From contig JAQXEZ010000020.1 in NCBI GenBank assembly GCA_029250605.1, positions 40,500-104,499 on the forward strand: DNA of 64,000 nt, written 5' to 3'. The position numbers and the translations under genes were made by a program. Positions 51,149 through 60,356 of this stretch are shown one piece after another. The notes beneath the pieces are model-generated. The model made no database searches and had not been told where the DNA came from. It worked only from the letters and a program-made list of their open reading frames with translations. Origin of the DNA: Candidatus Thalassarchaeaceae archaeon. GTDB taxonomy: Archaea > Thermoplasmatota > Poseidoniia > Poseidoniales > Thalassarchaeaceae. Position 1 is the stretch's first letter. Each line of letters starts with the position of its first letter.

Positions 51149-52405
51149 TCAATCCTCTGAAAGGCACAAATCGAGCTTGGAGAGGGTCTCGTCGACGTCT
51201 TCCTCGTTCAGGACCATTGGTGGCTTGATCTTGATTACGTTGTGGAGGGGACCGTCCGTGCTCAGAAGGACGCCCCTCTCCCTCATGGAATCTACGACTG
51301 CTGATGCCTCCTTCGGTGCGGGTTCGAGGGTGACTCGGTCTCTGACCATCTCGATCCCGAGGAAGAGGCCTCTCCCTCGTACGTCTCCGATCAGTTCGTG
51401 GGACTCCCCGAGGGACTCAAGTCCGTGTCTGAATCGTCCTCCTAGCTCGCTCGCCCTTTCCATTAGCCGATCTCCCTCGATTACGTCCATGACTGCCATG
51501 CCAATCGCGCATGAGACCGGGTTCCCCCCGAACGTGCTGAAGAACTCCATCCCACCGAACGAGGAGGCAATCTCGGGAGTGGTGAAGACCGCTGCCATCG
51601 GATGGCCATTACCGATTGGCTTCCCCATTACCACGACGTCTGGAACGACGTCGCTCTCTTGGAAGGCCCACATGTGAGAGCCAACCCTCCCGAAACCGAC
51701 TTGCACCTCGTCGGCTATCAGTAGCCCGCCGACGTCCCTAACAGCGGAGGCGGCTTCCTCGAGATAGCCGTCAGGGAGGGGGACCTGCCCTGCGCACGAA
51801 AGCATCGACTCGATCAAAAGGCCTGCTACCGGACCTGCTTCTGACATGCCCGCCCTGACTTCATCGTTGAATTCCGAATCGGGTCTGCGATAGGAGTCTG
51901 GGATGGGTAGAACATGGACCCATGGCTCTGGCTCGCCCTTCCCCCCGGGGCCTCTGAACTTGTAGGGACTCAGGTCGATCAGCATCCCGGTGTGCCCGTG
52001 GTATGCCCCCTCGATTACAGCCATGTCGTGGTTGCCGGAATGCGACCTCGCGAGGCGCACTGCCAGCTCGTTGGCCTCAGAGCCAGAGTTTACCATGAAG
52101 CCGATGCTGAGAGCGTCGGGGAGCGTGCTCGCGAGCCTCGAAAGGTACTCCGTCAGACCAGGGTACACGTAGCGGCTGTTTGTGTTCAGCACAGCCATCT
52201 GCCTCTGGCCAGCCTCAACCACATGGGGGTGGCAGTGACCAACGTGAGAGACGTTGTTCACCAGATCGAGGTACCTGGTCCCATCAGATGCGTGGAGGTA
52301 TTGCATCTCTCCCCTCGCTATGTGCAGCGGTGTGCCGTGTGCAATGGACAGTGCTTGGCTAATGTGCCTGTTTCTGGCTTCTAGGAGTGCATCTAGATTT
52401 ACCAT
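51149..52405 (-). CDS. Class III PLP aminotransferase / phospholyase, AGXT2/ETNPPL-like
   Basis: A 418-residue class III PLP enzyme. YLDLVNNVSHVGHCHPHVVE (46-65), LNTNSRYVYP and VNSGSEANELA (106-116) match the branch that contains animal AGXT2, ethanolamine-phosphate phospholyase and phosphohydroxylysine lyase. Asp232 in LIADEVQVGFGR pairs with the PLP nitrogen, and Lys262 in MGKPIGNG binds PLP. Transaminase or lyase activity cannot be separated by eye. It is divergent from the DDAH gene with 127 bases of shared upstream region (52406-52532). Confidence 0.88.
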   Translation of the reverse strand: MVNLDALLEARNRHISQALSIAHGTPLHIARGEMQYLHASDGTRYLDLVNNVSHVGHCHPHVVEAGQRQMAVLNTNSRYVYPGLTEYLSRLASTLPDALSIGFMVNSGSEANELAVRLARSHSGNHDMAVIEGAYHGHTGMLIDLSPYKFRGPGGKGEPEPWVHVLPIPDSYRRPDSEFNDEVRAGMSEAGPVAGLLIESMLSCAGQVPLPDGYLEEAASAVRDVGGLLIADEVQVGFGRVGSHMWAFQESDVVPDVVVMGKPIGNGHPMAAVFTTPEIASSFGGMEFFSTFGGNPVSCAIGMAVMDVIEGDRLMERASELGGRFRHGLESLGESHELIGDVRGRGLFLGIEMVRDRVTLEPAPKEASAVVDSMRERGVLLSTDGPLHNVIKIKPPMVLNEEDVDETLSKLDLCLSED

Positions 52406-52532
52406 CGACTGTTCCCTCTGCGGTTTTCTACAAGCATGGACCGTCCATAATGGATGGGACAGTGATTACCGGATTCAGGAAAACCGATTCCGGTCTCCTA
52501 ATCGTTATGAACGGATATGCCGGGGGACGTTC

Positions 52533-53324
52533 GTGCCAGGAACCTTCGACCGAACTAGGGGGCGGGCTCTGACTCGCGAGGTCTCACCCGAATACGCCGA
52601 TGCCGTCTCCAACTACTTCACGACGAGAGCACCTGATTACGAGGCGGCGAGAGGTGCACAGGACGCGTATTTCGCCGCCCTCAGAGCCCATGGCTCAGAG
52701 GTAGTCGTCCTACCTCCCCTGGAGGGATACCCGGACTGCAGCTTCACAGAGGACACGGCTGTAATCCTAGATGACTGTGTGGTGATTCCCAACCTTGGCC
52801 ATCCCAGTAGGGATGGGGAGCAGGACTCTATCGCCGAGTTCCTCGCAGACGACTTCGAGATTCACAGAATGCCTGCCGGGGCGACTCTGGATGGTGGTGA
52901 CGTCGTATTCTACGATGACCGGTTCCTAGTGGGGGTCTCGACCAGGACGAACCGGGAGGGGGCGAGCTTCCTTTCTAAGCGTGCAAGAGAGGTTGGGTTG
53001 GACGTTCAGCTATTCGACGTCCCGGAGAGCACCCTTCACCTAACCACAGTTTGCTCTAGCCCAAGGGCTGGCACGATGGTGGCAGCAGAGGGCCATCTCA
53101 AAGAGGAAGACCTGGCGTTCGCAGAGGAGGTGATTTGGATCCCAGAGGAGGAGGGTTATGCGGCAAACACCATCGCATACGGAGACCGAATCATCATGGC
53201 TGATGGGTACAAGAAGTCCAGACAATTGATGATGGATGCGGGCTTCTCCATCACGACTATCGACATGACCGAGTTCAGGGAGGTCGATGCGAGTCTGACC
53301 TGCCTCTCGGTCTTCATCGGATAG
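52533..53324 (+). CDS. Dimethylarginine dimethylaminohydrolase (DDAH)-like amidinohydrolase
   Basis: A 263-residue enzyme of the amidinotransferase superfamily. I start at GTG 52533 (MPGTFDR), the usual DDAH beginning; the frame is open far upstream across the aminotransferase antisense. Motifs: YPDCSFTEDTAVIL (67-80, substrate-binding Asp68 region), LDGGDV (119-124), STRTNREG (136-143), catalytic His169 in LHLTT, and catalytic Cys257 in LTCLS at the C-terminus. Such enzymes hydrolyse methylated arginines to citrulline plus methylamines, but relatives act on arginine itself. It is divergent from the class III enzyme. Confidence 0.9.
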   Translation: MPGTFDRTRGRALTREVSPEYADAVSNYFTTRAPDYEAARGAQDAYFAALRAHGSEVVVLPPLEGYPDCSFTEDTAVILDDCVVIPNLGHPSRDGEQDSIAEFLADDFEIHRMPAGATLDGGDVVFYDDRFLVGVSTRTNREGASFLSKRAREVGLDVQLFDVPESTLHLTTVCSSPRAGTMVAAEGHLKEEDLAFAEEVIWIPEEEGYAANTIAYGDRIIMADGYKKSRQLMMDAGFSITTIDMTEFREVDASLTCLSVFIG

Positions 53325-53353
53325 TTTGTTAGTGACTATGGGATTCGAAAACC

Positions 53354-54049
53354 ATGCAAACCGCAGTTAAGGTCACCCTTGGGATTGGGGGCGTGATGCT
53401 GGTTATCGGAATATTGCTCACAGTCTTAGGTGCTAGAGGGATAAGTTCGATTGAGGGTTTTTCGGTTGAAGACGAAACGGTCTGGTCTGGTAGCTCAGGG
53501 ATCTACGTTCATCAGGACCCATCAGAAGGGGGGTTGTTGATCTTCGTTAGCGATGATGTTAGGTGCGACGAGTTCGACCTGAATGTAAGCGGTGGGGGAG
53601 CATGGTACGAGCATGACTGGTGCACAGAGGATGGGAAGTTGCCCTCGGGTCATGATGATGACCCTGAAGGGTGGCTCCACATGGGAACGGTTCGCGGCCT
53701 TGAGGTTGGGGCCTCTTACGAGTTCACGTCAAGGTGGGAGGTTACTGCGGTCCCAGAGAGCGTTGTCATCGAGATAATCGAGGATGCCATAGGTGGTTTC
53801 TTGGGAGCCATGGGCGGAGGCTCGTGTGCATGCTGTGGAGGCTTTATCCTGTTAATCGGTTTGATAATGGCCCTTACCATGAAGGATGAAACGCCTACTA
53901 CTTACCAGGTCGATGCCGAAGGTCGGGTGATACAGATCCAAGGCGGGCAGGTGACACCCAGTCCTGTTTCGATCGCCCCTGGATCCGGGGTCTCAACGGA
54001 TCAGTCTTCGACAGCGACTGAAGAGTGGTACAAACAGACCGAGGAATGA
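53354..54049 (+). CDS. Two-helix membrane protein with an extracellular domain
   Basis: A 231-residue envelope protein. An N-terminal signal anchor (about 9-27) is followed by a 110-residue extracellular part with Cys, Trp and acidic residues (SEGGLLIFVSDDVRCDEF, YEHDWCTEDG). A second helix beginning near 150 contains a Cys pair in CACCGGFILLIGLIMALTM. The cytoplasmic tail (about 175-231) holds a QGGQVTPSP segment and Ser/Thr-rich stretch. No family recognised. It is the first of three co-oriented envelope genes. Confidence 0.6.
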   Translation: MQTAVKVTLGIGGVMLVIGILLTVLGARGISSIEGFSVEDETVWSGSSGIYVHQDPSEGGLLIFVSDDVRCDEFDLNVSGGGAWYEHDWCTEDGKLPSGHDDDPEGWLHMGTVRGLEVGASYEFTSRWEVTAVPESVVIEIIEDAIGGFLGAMGGGSCACCGGFILLIGLIMALTMKDETPTTYQVDAEGRVIQIQGGQVTPSPVSIAPGSGVSTDQSSTATEEWYKQTEE

Positions 54050-54093
54050 GCCGGTTCGTGTCTGTTTCTGACACCCCTCACCGAATCCATTAA

Positions 54094-54114
54094 CAATGAC
54101 TCTTAGAGTCATTG
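54094..54114. promoter_or_regulatory. Perfect 21-base palindrome before the giant surface-protein gene
   Basis: CAATGACTCT (54094-54103) and AGAGTCATTG (54105-54114) are perfect inverted repeats around one central T, ending four bases before the ATG at 54119. It fits an operator for a dimeric regulator or a 5' RNA hairpin that would occlude the start codon. No T-run follows, so a terminator for the preceding gene is less likely. Confidence 0.5.
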
Positions 54115-54118
54115 CGCT

Positions 54119-57100
54119 ATGGCTGAGCGGCACGCTAAGACTCACTCACAGTATGAGTGGGGGGGTTCGGCAATTATCCTATCCGTTCTCTTCATGGTCC
54201 AAGCATTCGCACCAGTAGCGGTTTCCGATGCTGGATTCGATGAGATGACGATTTGCCAAGACTCCATATCCACCCTCGGTGGAATTTGTGACGATAGGAC
54301 CGACGGCCACGACGGAACGACCGATGTCACCGACTGGGTCGAAGGGATGTTCCACTTCAACATGACAAGCCCCACCGAAATACAGTTCCAGGCATCTTGG
54401 GCTATCAGAGAGTGGGACAAGTCGGGAATGGGTCTATTCAACTCGGTGTCCATGACCAATGCCCTTCAGTCTGACAACATAATGGCGAACGATGGTCTGC
54501 CAGCGGATGTTCTGAGATCGGCCTTCGACGAGAACACCGACCCAAATGACGCGGGGTCCCCAACCATCCAGGAGTCCCTCCTGTCGGAGATAGACGGCTC
54601 AATTTCGAGCTTCTTGTCGAACTGGGGTGGGTCTTCTACCCCAGATACCACGTGGTCAGACAGAGTCTTCATCCCCGATGACTCAGGGACGATGTCTGGC
54701 GTAGATTGTCAGCTAGACCCTCTCTTGGACAGTGATGGAAACGCATTCGAACCCCCGATTTGCATCTCTACAAACGTCAACATCACTCTCCCTATTTCCA
54801 GCACCTACGGACTCAATGGGGTGAGTGCCTCGAACCTTGATACGGCACTGGAGGGTTTGCTGGTGATGGGTTCCCAGATTACAACCAATTTCGATGTGAG
54901 GGTGAATCCAGGACACAAGGGAACCTATGCAATCCAACCACCAACTTACGCCACTGTCGCCAATGCAGGTGGTTGGGTGGGGGAGGAGGTTGAAGAAGTG
55001 GATGCTGATGGCGTGGCGTACAAGTCCGGCCTGTGGAGCGTGGATAACCGCGTCAATCCCAATGAGCCGCATCTTCAAGCCGATTTGGACATGACGATGG
55101 GATACAGGGATGTCGATGGAACGGATATCGTTGATGTAAGCCCCTTCGACAGGAGCCTGGATCTGAGAGTCTCGGTAGATCTCTCCGATGAGAGCAACTC
55201 GTTCATCGAGGTCGTCGTAGGAATATACCAAATCCAATCCAGCTCCATGACTAGTTGGGGCGTTCCCCCACTGATGCCGGCGAACAAGGCCACTATCCCT
55301 GTAATCACGTCGGATGGGATACGTATGGCGTATCACACAGGTCTGATGGATCTGGGAGATCTATCCGGCAATATTCCGGTCTCGGGAATAGGCCAGGCCC
55401 TTGCTAGCTCCAAGGAGGGGCTGACCGTGTCAATGGGAGACTTCACCTGGACTTCCGTTACACAGGCACCGTTGGATCCCGGTGGCCTGAACCACACCCA
55501 TGGCTTCGGCTGCTCCAGAGGGGTGCATTACTGCATGGAAGGGGCTGTGGCCATGGATGACTCGTATCCTGTCTACATGCGGTCAGTCAGTCACACGTTC
55601 CCCCTCAGTCTCGCGGATCTCCTAGGTGGGAACCTGGGGGACTCGGGTTTCATGAACTCAGTTTCTGGGGAAGACCTCAGCAAACTTCTGAACTCCGGGG
55701 TAGAGTTCTCCACTATTCTGAGCGATGACGCGATGGAGTCATTCATCGGTGATCTCCTCCCAAATGGAGTCAGTGCGGACCTGACGATGACGATTGTCCT
55801 CCCCACATGGGCTTCTACAACCGGAGGGGGGGACTCAATCGTCCTGGCATACAGGTCATCTGGGAACCATGATGGGGGAATAGGTCTCACGGGATCCGAG
55901 TCTTTCTCATGGGACCATGCAATTTGCAGGAACACAGCGAACGGAGGGTGCTTCGACAATACTCCTGACGTAGTTTGCCCCTCGACTTCCAAGAGTTGCG
56001 GTTATGTCGAAGCCGATTTGGACATCGCTGCGATCTCATTCTCCAGTCTGCCGGTCACCAAGGGTGTTTCTATTGAGTTCTCCCTATCTGTCGATCTAAC
56101 AGTCCACAGGATTGCCCTTCCTGAAGACTGGCTTGATTCCATGACCTCTGATACAACCAGCTTGGAACTGAGTGTGTTACCCGCCGATCTATTCCGGGCT
56201 TTGGCCGATATCGGCTCTAGGGGTGACCCCCTAGAGAAGACATTCTCACTTTGCGATAACGGGATGAGTTACTGTGAACAGACCGTTCCCTTTTCCTCGC
56301 ATAACACAACTGGTCTTCCGGCATACGCAGAGAGCCTGGGGAAAGACATCGAGTATTACATCAGGGATTATTCTCGTGAGATGGTGGAGGAAGAAGGGAA
56401 TGGCTGGGGTAATATGGACATGTCCGGTTTGGTTGTGGACATCCAACTACCGTACAATGAGCTTGAGGACAACGACGATTCTATCGGTATCGGTGACGAG
56501 CGGGGGATTGTTTTCAGCATAGACATCCCGAGTGTGAAGATTACTGCTGGAATTGACAACTCATGGTTTGAGTTAATCGACATAGCAAGAGGCGGGGGGG
56601 ATTTGGAGCGAGGGATCGTGGCGACAGCCCCCTCGAATACCCTTGTGGCTCCGTTCCTAACTCCAATGATTACCGCAATGGGTGGCTTGACGGATGCACT
56701 CTCGGCGAGCATGGTGAGTGCCGAGGGAATCCGGATTCCCGCATTGGGTGAAGAGGGTTTTGCTCCCTTGGTTGGTGTCCCTACATCGAAGCTTTCGGAC
56801 ATTGGGCCCAATGAGATGGGGATGAGTCTTTTCGGGTTTATTTCAGTCACGATGCCTCTTGGGATCCAACTTGAAGATTTGACATCCAGCAAGGGAAGTT
56901 TGGCATCTGAAATCGATAACGTGTCTCAGCGCCAGGTCATCACCTACGAAATCGCACCGGGAGTGAATGATGACAGCATTGGGTTCAACGTCCTCCTTAC
57001 TCCTATGTGGATTATTTCCCAGATTCAGTTCTACTTGATCGTGCTGGTTCTTTTCTCCCTTTGGAGAGTCAGGAGAAGGATGACACGGAGAAAGAGGAAG

Positions 57101-57238
57101 AGGAGGGTCGAGGCGCTCGAGGCGCTCGAGGAATCGGTTGCTTCCCCCATGGGGTACATCCCCCCTCAACCGACCGTCGAGGTCCTTCAGGTGTCGGACA
57201 ATGGCATCGTAATCAAGAGAAGGCTGGTAACCACTTAG
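54119..57238 (+). CDS. Giant single-pass surface protein
   Basis: A 1039-residue envelope protein. A signal peptide-like helix near 17-38 is followed by a long, acidic, Ser/Thr/Asp-rich extracellular body with several cysteine pairs (ICQDS, CQLDPLLD, CSRGVHYC, CRNTANGGC, CGYV, CDNGMSYC). One helix near 963-985 (IQFYLIVLVLFSLWRV) precedes a very basic stop-transfer RRRMTRRKRKRR and a cytoplasmic tail of about 50 residues. No catalytic motif or known repeat was identified. It ends nine bases before the M28 peptidase lipoprotein, same strand. It could be a structural or adhesion protein. Confidence 0.75.
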   Translation: MAERHAKTHSQYEWGGSAIILSVLFMVQAFAPVAVSDAGFDEMTICQDSISTLGGICDDRTDGHDGTTDVTDWVEGMFHFNMTSPTEIQFQASWAIREWDKSGMGLFNSVSMTNALQSDNIMANDGLPADVLRSAFDENTDPNDAGSPTIQESLLSEIDGSISSFLSNWGGSSTPDTTWSDRVFIPDDSGTMSGVDCQLDPLLDSDGNAFEPPICISTNVNITLPISSTYGLNGVSASNLDTALEGLLVMGSQITTNFDVRVNPGHKGTYAIQPPTYATVANAGGWVGEEVEEVDADGVAYKSGLWSVDNRVNPNEPHLQADLDMTMGYRDVDGTDIVDVSPFDRSLDLRVSVDLSDESNSFIEVVVGIYQIQSSSMTSWGVPPLMPANKATIPVITSDGIRMAYHTGLMDLGDLSGNIPVSGIGQALASSKEGLTVSMGDFTWTSVTQAPLDPGGLNHTHGFGCSRGVHYCMEGAVAMDDSYPVYMRSVSHTFPLSLADLLGGNLGDSGFMNSVSGEDLSKLLNSGVEFSTILSDDAMESFIGDLLPNGVSADLTMTIVLPTWASTTGGGDSIVLAYRSSGNHDGGIGLTGSESFSWDHAICRNTANGGCFDNTPDVVCPSTSKSCGYVEADLDIAAISFSSLPVTKGVSIEFSLSVDLTVHRIALPEDWLDSMTSDTTSLELSVLPADLFRALADIGSRGDPLEKTFSLCDNGMSYCEQTVPFSSHNTTGLPAYAESLGKDIEYYIRDYSREMVEEEGNGWGNMDMSGLVVDIQLPYNELEDNDDSIGIGDERGIVFSIDIPSVKITAGIDNSWFELIDIARGGGDLERGIVATAPSNTLVAPFLTPMITAMGGLTDALSASMVSAEGIRIPALGEEGFAPLVGVPTSKLSDIGPNEMGMSLFGFISVTMPLGIQLEDLTSSKGSLASEIDNVSQRQVITYEIAPGVNDDSIGFNVLLTPMWIISQIQFYLIVLVLFSLWRVRRRMTRRKRKRRVEALEALEESVASPMGYIPPQPTVEVLQVSDNGIVIKRRLVTT

Positions 57239-57247
57239 TGAGGTCAC

Positions 57248-58948
57248 ATGAGAGCCTTCCTGATGGTTTTCGTAGTACTCTCTGCCCCCCTGAGCGGTTG
57301 CTTTGGTGGTAGTGAATCCAGTCTGGCATCAGAAGATCTTGGGGTTGTTCCAGGAACCTTGGTCTCGGGGGTCTTTCAGGATGTTACGTTAGAGGCAGGG
57401 CAAAGTATGTCTGTCTTCGTTCCGTACCTGGTTAGGGACCCCATTACTGGTTTCATACAGAACTCAACTGTAGTGGACATCGACAAGGGTGCGTCCGTAA
57501 CCCTCGACTTACTCGCCCCACCGAGGGCCTCGCTGCTCGTGATGCTAGTCGGAGACGAGGGGAGGGTCAATTGGCCTGTCAGAGCCGCTAACGAGTCATG
57601 GGGTTCTTGGTTGGAGAGAGGTGGTGCAGAGGGAGAGTCTGGCTTTGCGGTAAGAAGAGTCAATGACAACACCTCGTTGGATTACCTAAACGCTAGTCAG
57701 GAATCGGGTGGAGCCGTCTTGGTGAAGGCCTTGCTATCGGAAAGGGTGGATACAGTCGCAGAGGGCGAAGGGGGTAAGCACTCATCGGGAGTGGTTCATG
57801 GGAGAGTTGTCTACGAGAGGCTACATGAAATCACTGACCCTGCTAACTCACTGGACCCGGTCGATGGAAAGGCAGGATACTGGGACAGGTGGGCCGGCCA
57901 GGGGAACCTCGCATACGAGGATGCAGCTCAGTACCTAATTTCCGAGCTTTCCTCCTTCGGCCTCGAAGTGATGACTCATCGGTTCGAGTTCACTGACATC
58001 TTGGGCAACCAGAACCCCGAGTCGTACAACGTATGCGCCTACAAGTGGGGGAGCGTCTTCACGGACGAATGGTTGGTTTTCGGCGCTCACTTCGACATAG
58101 CGCCTCCTGCGAACTTGGTCTTACTCGACCCTCACGTCACGGGTTCGAGGTCGTATGGAACTCGCGTCGGTGCATACGACAACTCTGCCGGAACTTCCAT
58201 GGTGCTGGAAACCGCTCGTGCTCTCGTCGAGTTCGAGAGCAGGAGGACGATGGTGTTCTGCCTTTGGTCTGGAGAAGAAGGAGGGAAGAGGGGGTCGGAT
58301 TATTGGACAGACTACTACGTCAAGGAGGACAACCCCGATGTCACGGTTACCAACTACATCAATCTCGACATGGCGGGTGTGAACTGGCCGGGGGGAGGGG
58401 GAGCCCCCCATGGGGACCCAGACCCCCAGATAGACGAGGATGGGTATCCGAAGGACACGGAGGTGTGGCCTATGCGCGTCTACATCGGTCCTGGTCCGAA
58501 CCACGACAGTCTCGACCAGCCGGGGATGGTGGGCCTATCCAACTGGATCGGATCGGATGCATTGGGCCTAGAGGAGCAGATGGGCACCCTAGTGGGGGCC
58601 AACTACTCGGCAGATACGTGGAAGACGGATGTGTGGTTGGACATGGATCGGCCCGAGATTATCGTCTACGAGGACACCACCGCACGAAGTGACCATGCCA
58701 GCTTCCAAGACAACCTCGGCACGGTCACCGTTGGGTTCGGTGGACTTGTGGATGGGTACTGGTGCTATCACCAAACCTGTGACACACTAGAGGAGATGGA
58801 GCAGTGGATGGACACGACCGGCAAGGACTACGGCGATGAGAACACGGGAGTCGCGAATCTTGTGAACAGCCTCGACATGATCACATGGTGGGCGTTAATG
58901 ACCTTCTTCCACTGTGACGAGCAACCGGTTCTGAATGCGCTAATCTAG
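57248..58948 (+). CDS. M28-family metallopeptidase lipoprotein
   Basis: A 566-residue secreted peptidase. The signal peptide ends at LSGC (lipid Cys18). A central non-catalytic region (about 30-200) precedes an M28 domain: His281 in GAHFD, Asp311 in AYDNSAGTS, Glu343-Glu344 in SGEEGGKRGS, Asp374 in NLDMAG and a late His in RSDHASFQ are the zinc and catalytic positions. Such peptidases remove N-terminal residues. It follows the giant surface protein by nine bases and probably shares its transcript; the M50 protease gene converges 15 bases away. Confidence 0.88.
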   Translation: MRAFLMVFVVLSAPLSGCFGGSESSLASEDLGVVPGTLVSGVFQDVTLEAGQSMSVFVPYLVRDPITGFIQNSTVVDIDKGASVTLDLLAPPRASLLVMLVGDEGRVNWPVRAANESWGSWLERGGAEGESGFAVRRVNDNTSLDYLNASQESGGAVLVKALLSERVDTVAEGEGGKHSSGVVHGRVVYERLHEITDPANSLDPVDGKAGYWDRWAGQGNLAYEDAAQYLISELSSFGLEVMTHRFEFTDILGNQNPESYNVCAYKWGSVFTDEWLVFGAHFDIAPPANLVLLDPHVTGSRSYGTRVGAYDNSAGTSMVLETARALVEFESRRTMVFCLWSGEEGGKRGSDYWTDYYVKEDNPDVTVTNYINLDMAGVNWPGGGGAPHGDPDPQIDEDGYPKDTEVWPMRVYIGPGPNHDSLDQPGMVGLSNWIGSDALGLEEQMGTLVGANYSADTWKTDVWLDMDRPEIIVYEDTTARSDHASFQDNLGTVTVGFGGLVDGYWCYHQTCDTLEEMEQWMDTTGKDYGDENTGVANLVNSLDMITWWALMTFFHCDEQPVLNALI

Positions 58949-58963
58949 CCCGAAGCCAACGGA

Positions 58964-59815
58964 CTACAGAATCCCGTTGGTATTCATTGTGATGTAAACC
59001 ATGGCTATTGCTACACTGAGGCAGATGTAGAAGATGGGTTCTGACCATGTCTTGATCTTCTTACCGTCCAGAGGTCCGAAAGGAAGCATGTTGAATGCGC
59101 ACAGGATGGCATTGCCCCACAGCCAGTATCCGATGACGATGTCTATTAGACCCACGAAGCCACCTAGGACAAGCCATGCACTGTATCCCAGAGCCCATAG
59201 GGCCATGTTCGTAATCGGACCTGCAACCGCAATCTTGCCGAATTGGTTCCTCGTAGCGTTGCCCGCGACCATCACCGCTCCGGGTGCCATGAATACAATC
59301 CCGAGAAATGCGGCTAGGATCAAGCCAAACCTCAAGCCCCCTGGATCGGCTCTGAACTCTGCCCAACAGCCGTAGTACTTGGCTACGAACTTGTGAGCGA
59401 ATTCGTGGAGGATGAAAGCCGGTGCAAGCGAAATCAAAGACAGCAGGCAATAAACCGGGAACTCAGAGGAGAGAGAGAAAACCCCTCCATCGAACATCAG
59501 TGCTAGTGCCAGCGTGAAAGCACCCGTGGCTATGGCGAGATGTTTGATCTCTGTTCTAGAGAAGTGCCATATCGACCCTCTGTGCATAGAAGCCGAACCC
59601 ATGGTTCGTGGGTCTCCGAAGAAGCTGGAAGTCATCCTTCCACCTTGGTCCATCTGGACGATGCGGATTCGTGGCTGTCTCCACGTTCCATCGTCCCTAG
59701 CAGCCGAGTGGCTGCTTGCCCTCTGGCGTGCTTCGAGGGGGTCGTCGTCTACCCTCCATGCCCGGGGGTCCCTCTCCGCTGCCATCGAATACTGGTCTCT
59801 ATCGTCTGATATCAA
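58964..59815 (-). CDS. M50 site-2 protease-like membrane metallopeptidase
   Basis: A 283-residue intramembrane protease. A soluble Arg/Asp-rich N-terminus (about 1-90) is followed by six hydrophobic segments. The zinc motif HEFAH is at 137-141 (catalytic Glu138), AGPITNM (198-204) is the second conserved block, and the third zinc ligand Asp250 lies in NMLPFGPLDGKK. This fits the archaeal S2P group that lacks PDZ domains. A role in membrane-protein turnover or signalling is likely, substrate unknown. It is downstream of a zinc-ribbon protein, 12 bases away on the same strand. Confidence 0.9.
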   Translation of the reverse strand: MISDDRDQYSMAAERDPRAWRVDDDPLEARQRASSHSAARDDGTWRQPRIRIVQMDQGGRMTSSFFGDPRTMGSASMHRGSIWHFSRTEIKHLAIATGAFTLALALMFDGGVFSLSSEFPVYCLLSLISLAPAFILHEFAHKFVAKYYGCWAEFRADPGGLRFGLILAAFLGIVFMAPGAVMVAGNATRNQFGKIAVAGPITNMALWALGYSAWLVLGGFVGLIDIVIGYWLWGNAILCAFNMLPFGPLDGKKIKTWSEPIFYICLSVAIAMVYITMNTNGIL

Positions 59816-59827
59816 TGCTATTCGAGT

Positions 59828-60325
59828 TCAATCGTCCAGAATTTCTTCTATCTCGGAGATGAGGTCGTCCCACGTCATTGGTGGTTTTGAGTCTCCATCC
59901 CGGAGTATCTCTCGCATTTCCTCCATTTGCGATTCATCCGGTGGGTTCTCCACCCACTTGTTCTTGTTGCCCACTTCTCGGATCAAGGAGGTCTTTCTGG
60001 AGAGTCTCTGGCTTCTCAAGCTACTCCCGCTGCCCTTCTTGGGGTCATGCTGGTGCTCGCGTATCATTTCAGAGTAAGTTTGCATCCATTTACCGTGGGA
60101 GTCGTCGTCGGCGTGACTGAAGGGGTCGGCTAGCATCGTGACTAGTTCCCTAGCGAGGCGTTGCGCCTTTGTTCTGGTTTTGCCGGAGGTTAGCCGATCC
60201 CTAGCTCTGGTGTGCCCCTTGATGCATTCCTTGCATCTGATGGAGCCAGCTACATCTGGTGCATCGCACATGAGGCAACAGACGGAGAAGCCCATCTGCT
60301 CCATGGCCCTTCTGGGAAGCGACAT
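59828..60325 (-). CDS. Zinc-ribbon hypothetical protein
   Basis: A 165-residue cytoplasmic protein. The N-terminal CCLMCDAPDVAGSIRCKECIKGH (two CxxC pairs) looks like a zinc ribbon, followed by a basic, Ser/Arg-rich middle and an acidic C-terminus (about 130-165). I start at ATG 60325, because a longer frame to 60586 would overlap the Asp-box lipoprotein, which is well supported. It precedes the M50 protease on the same strand and could be an associated regulator, but there is no direct evidence. Confidence 0.5.
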   Translation of the reverse strand: MSLPRRAMEQMGFSVCCLMCDAPDVAGSIRCKECIKGHTRARDRLTSGKTRTKAQRLARELVTMLADPFSHADDDSHGKWMQTYSEMIREHQHDPKKGSGSSLRSQRLSRKTSLIREVGNKNKWVENPPDESQMEEMREILRDGDSKPPMTWDDLISEIEEILDD

Positions 60326-60356
60326 GGTGTACGCTATACGAAGCGCGTTATGAGAG

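Noticed and set aside
52254..52532. N-terminal extension of the DDAH frame and a 61-codon frame at 52387-52572
   Set aside because: Both lie antisense to the start of the aminotransferase or across its promoter; DDAH homologues begin near the GTG at 52533 (MPGTFDR), and the short frame has no homology-like features.
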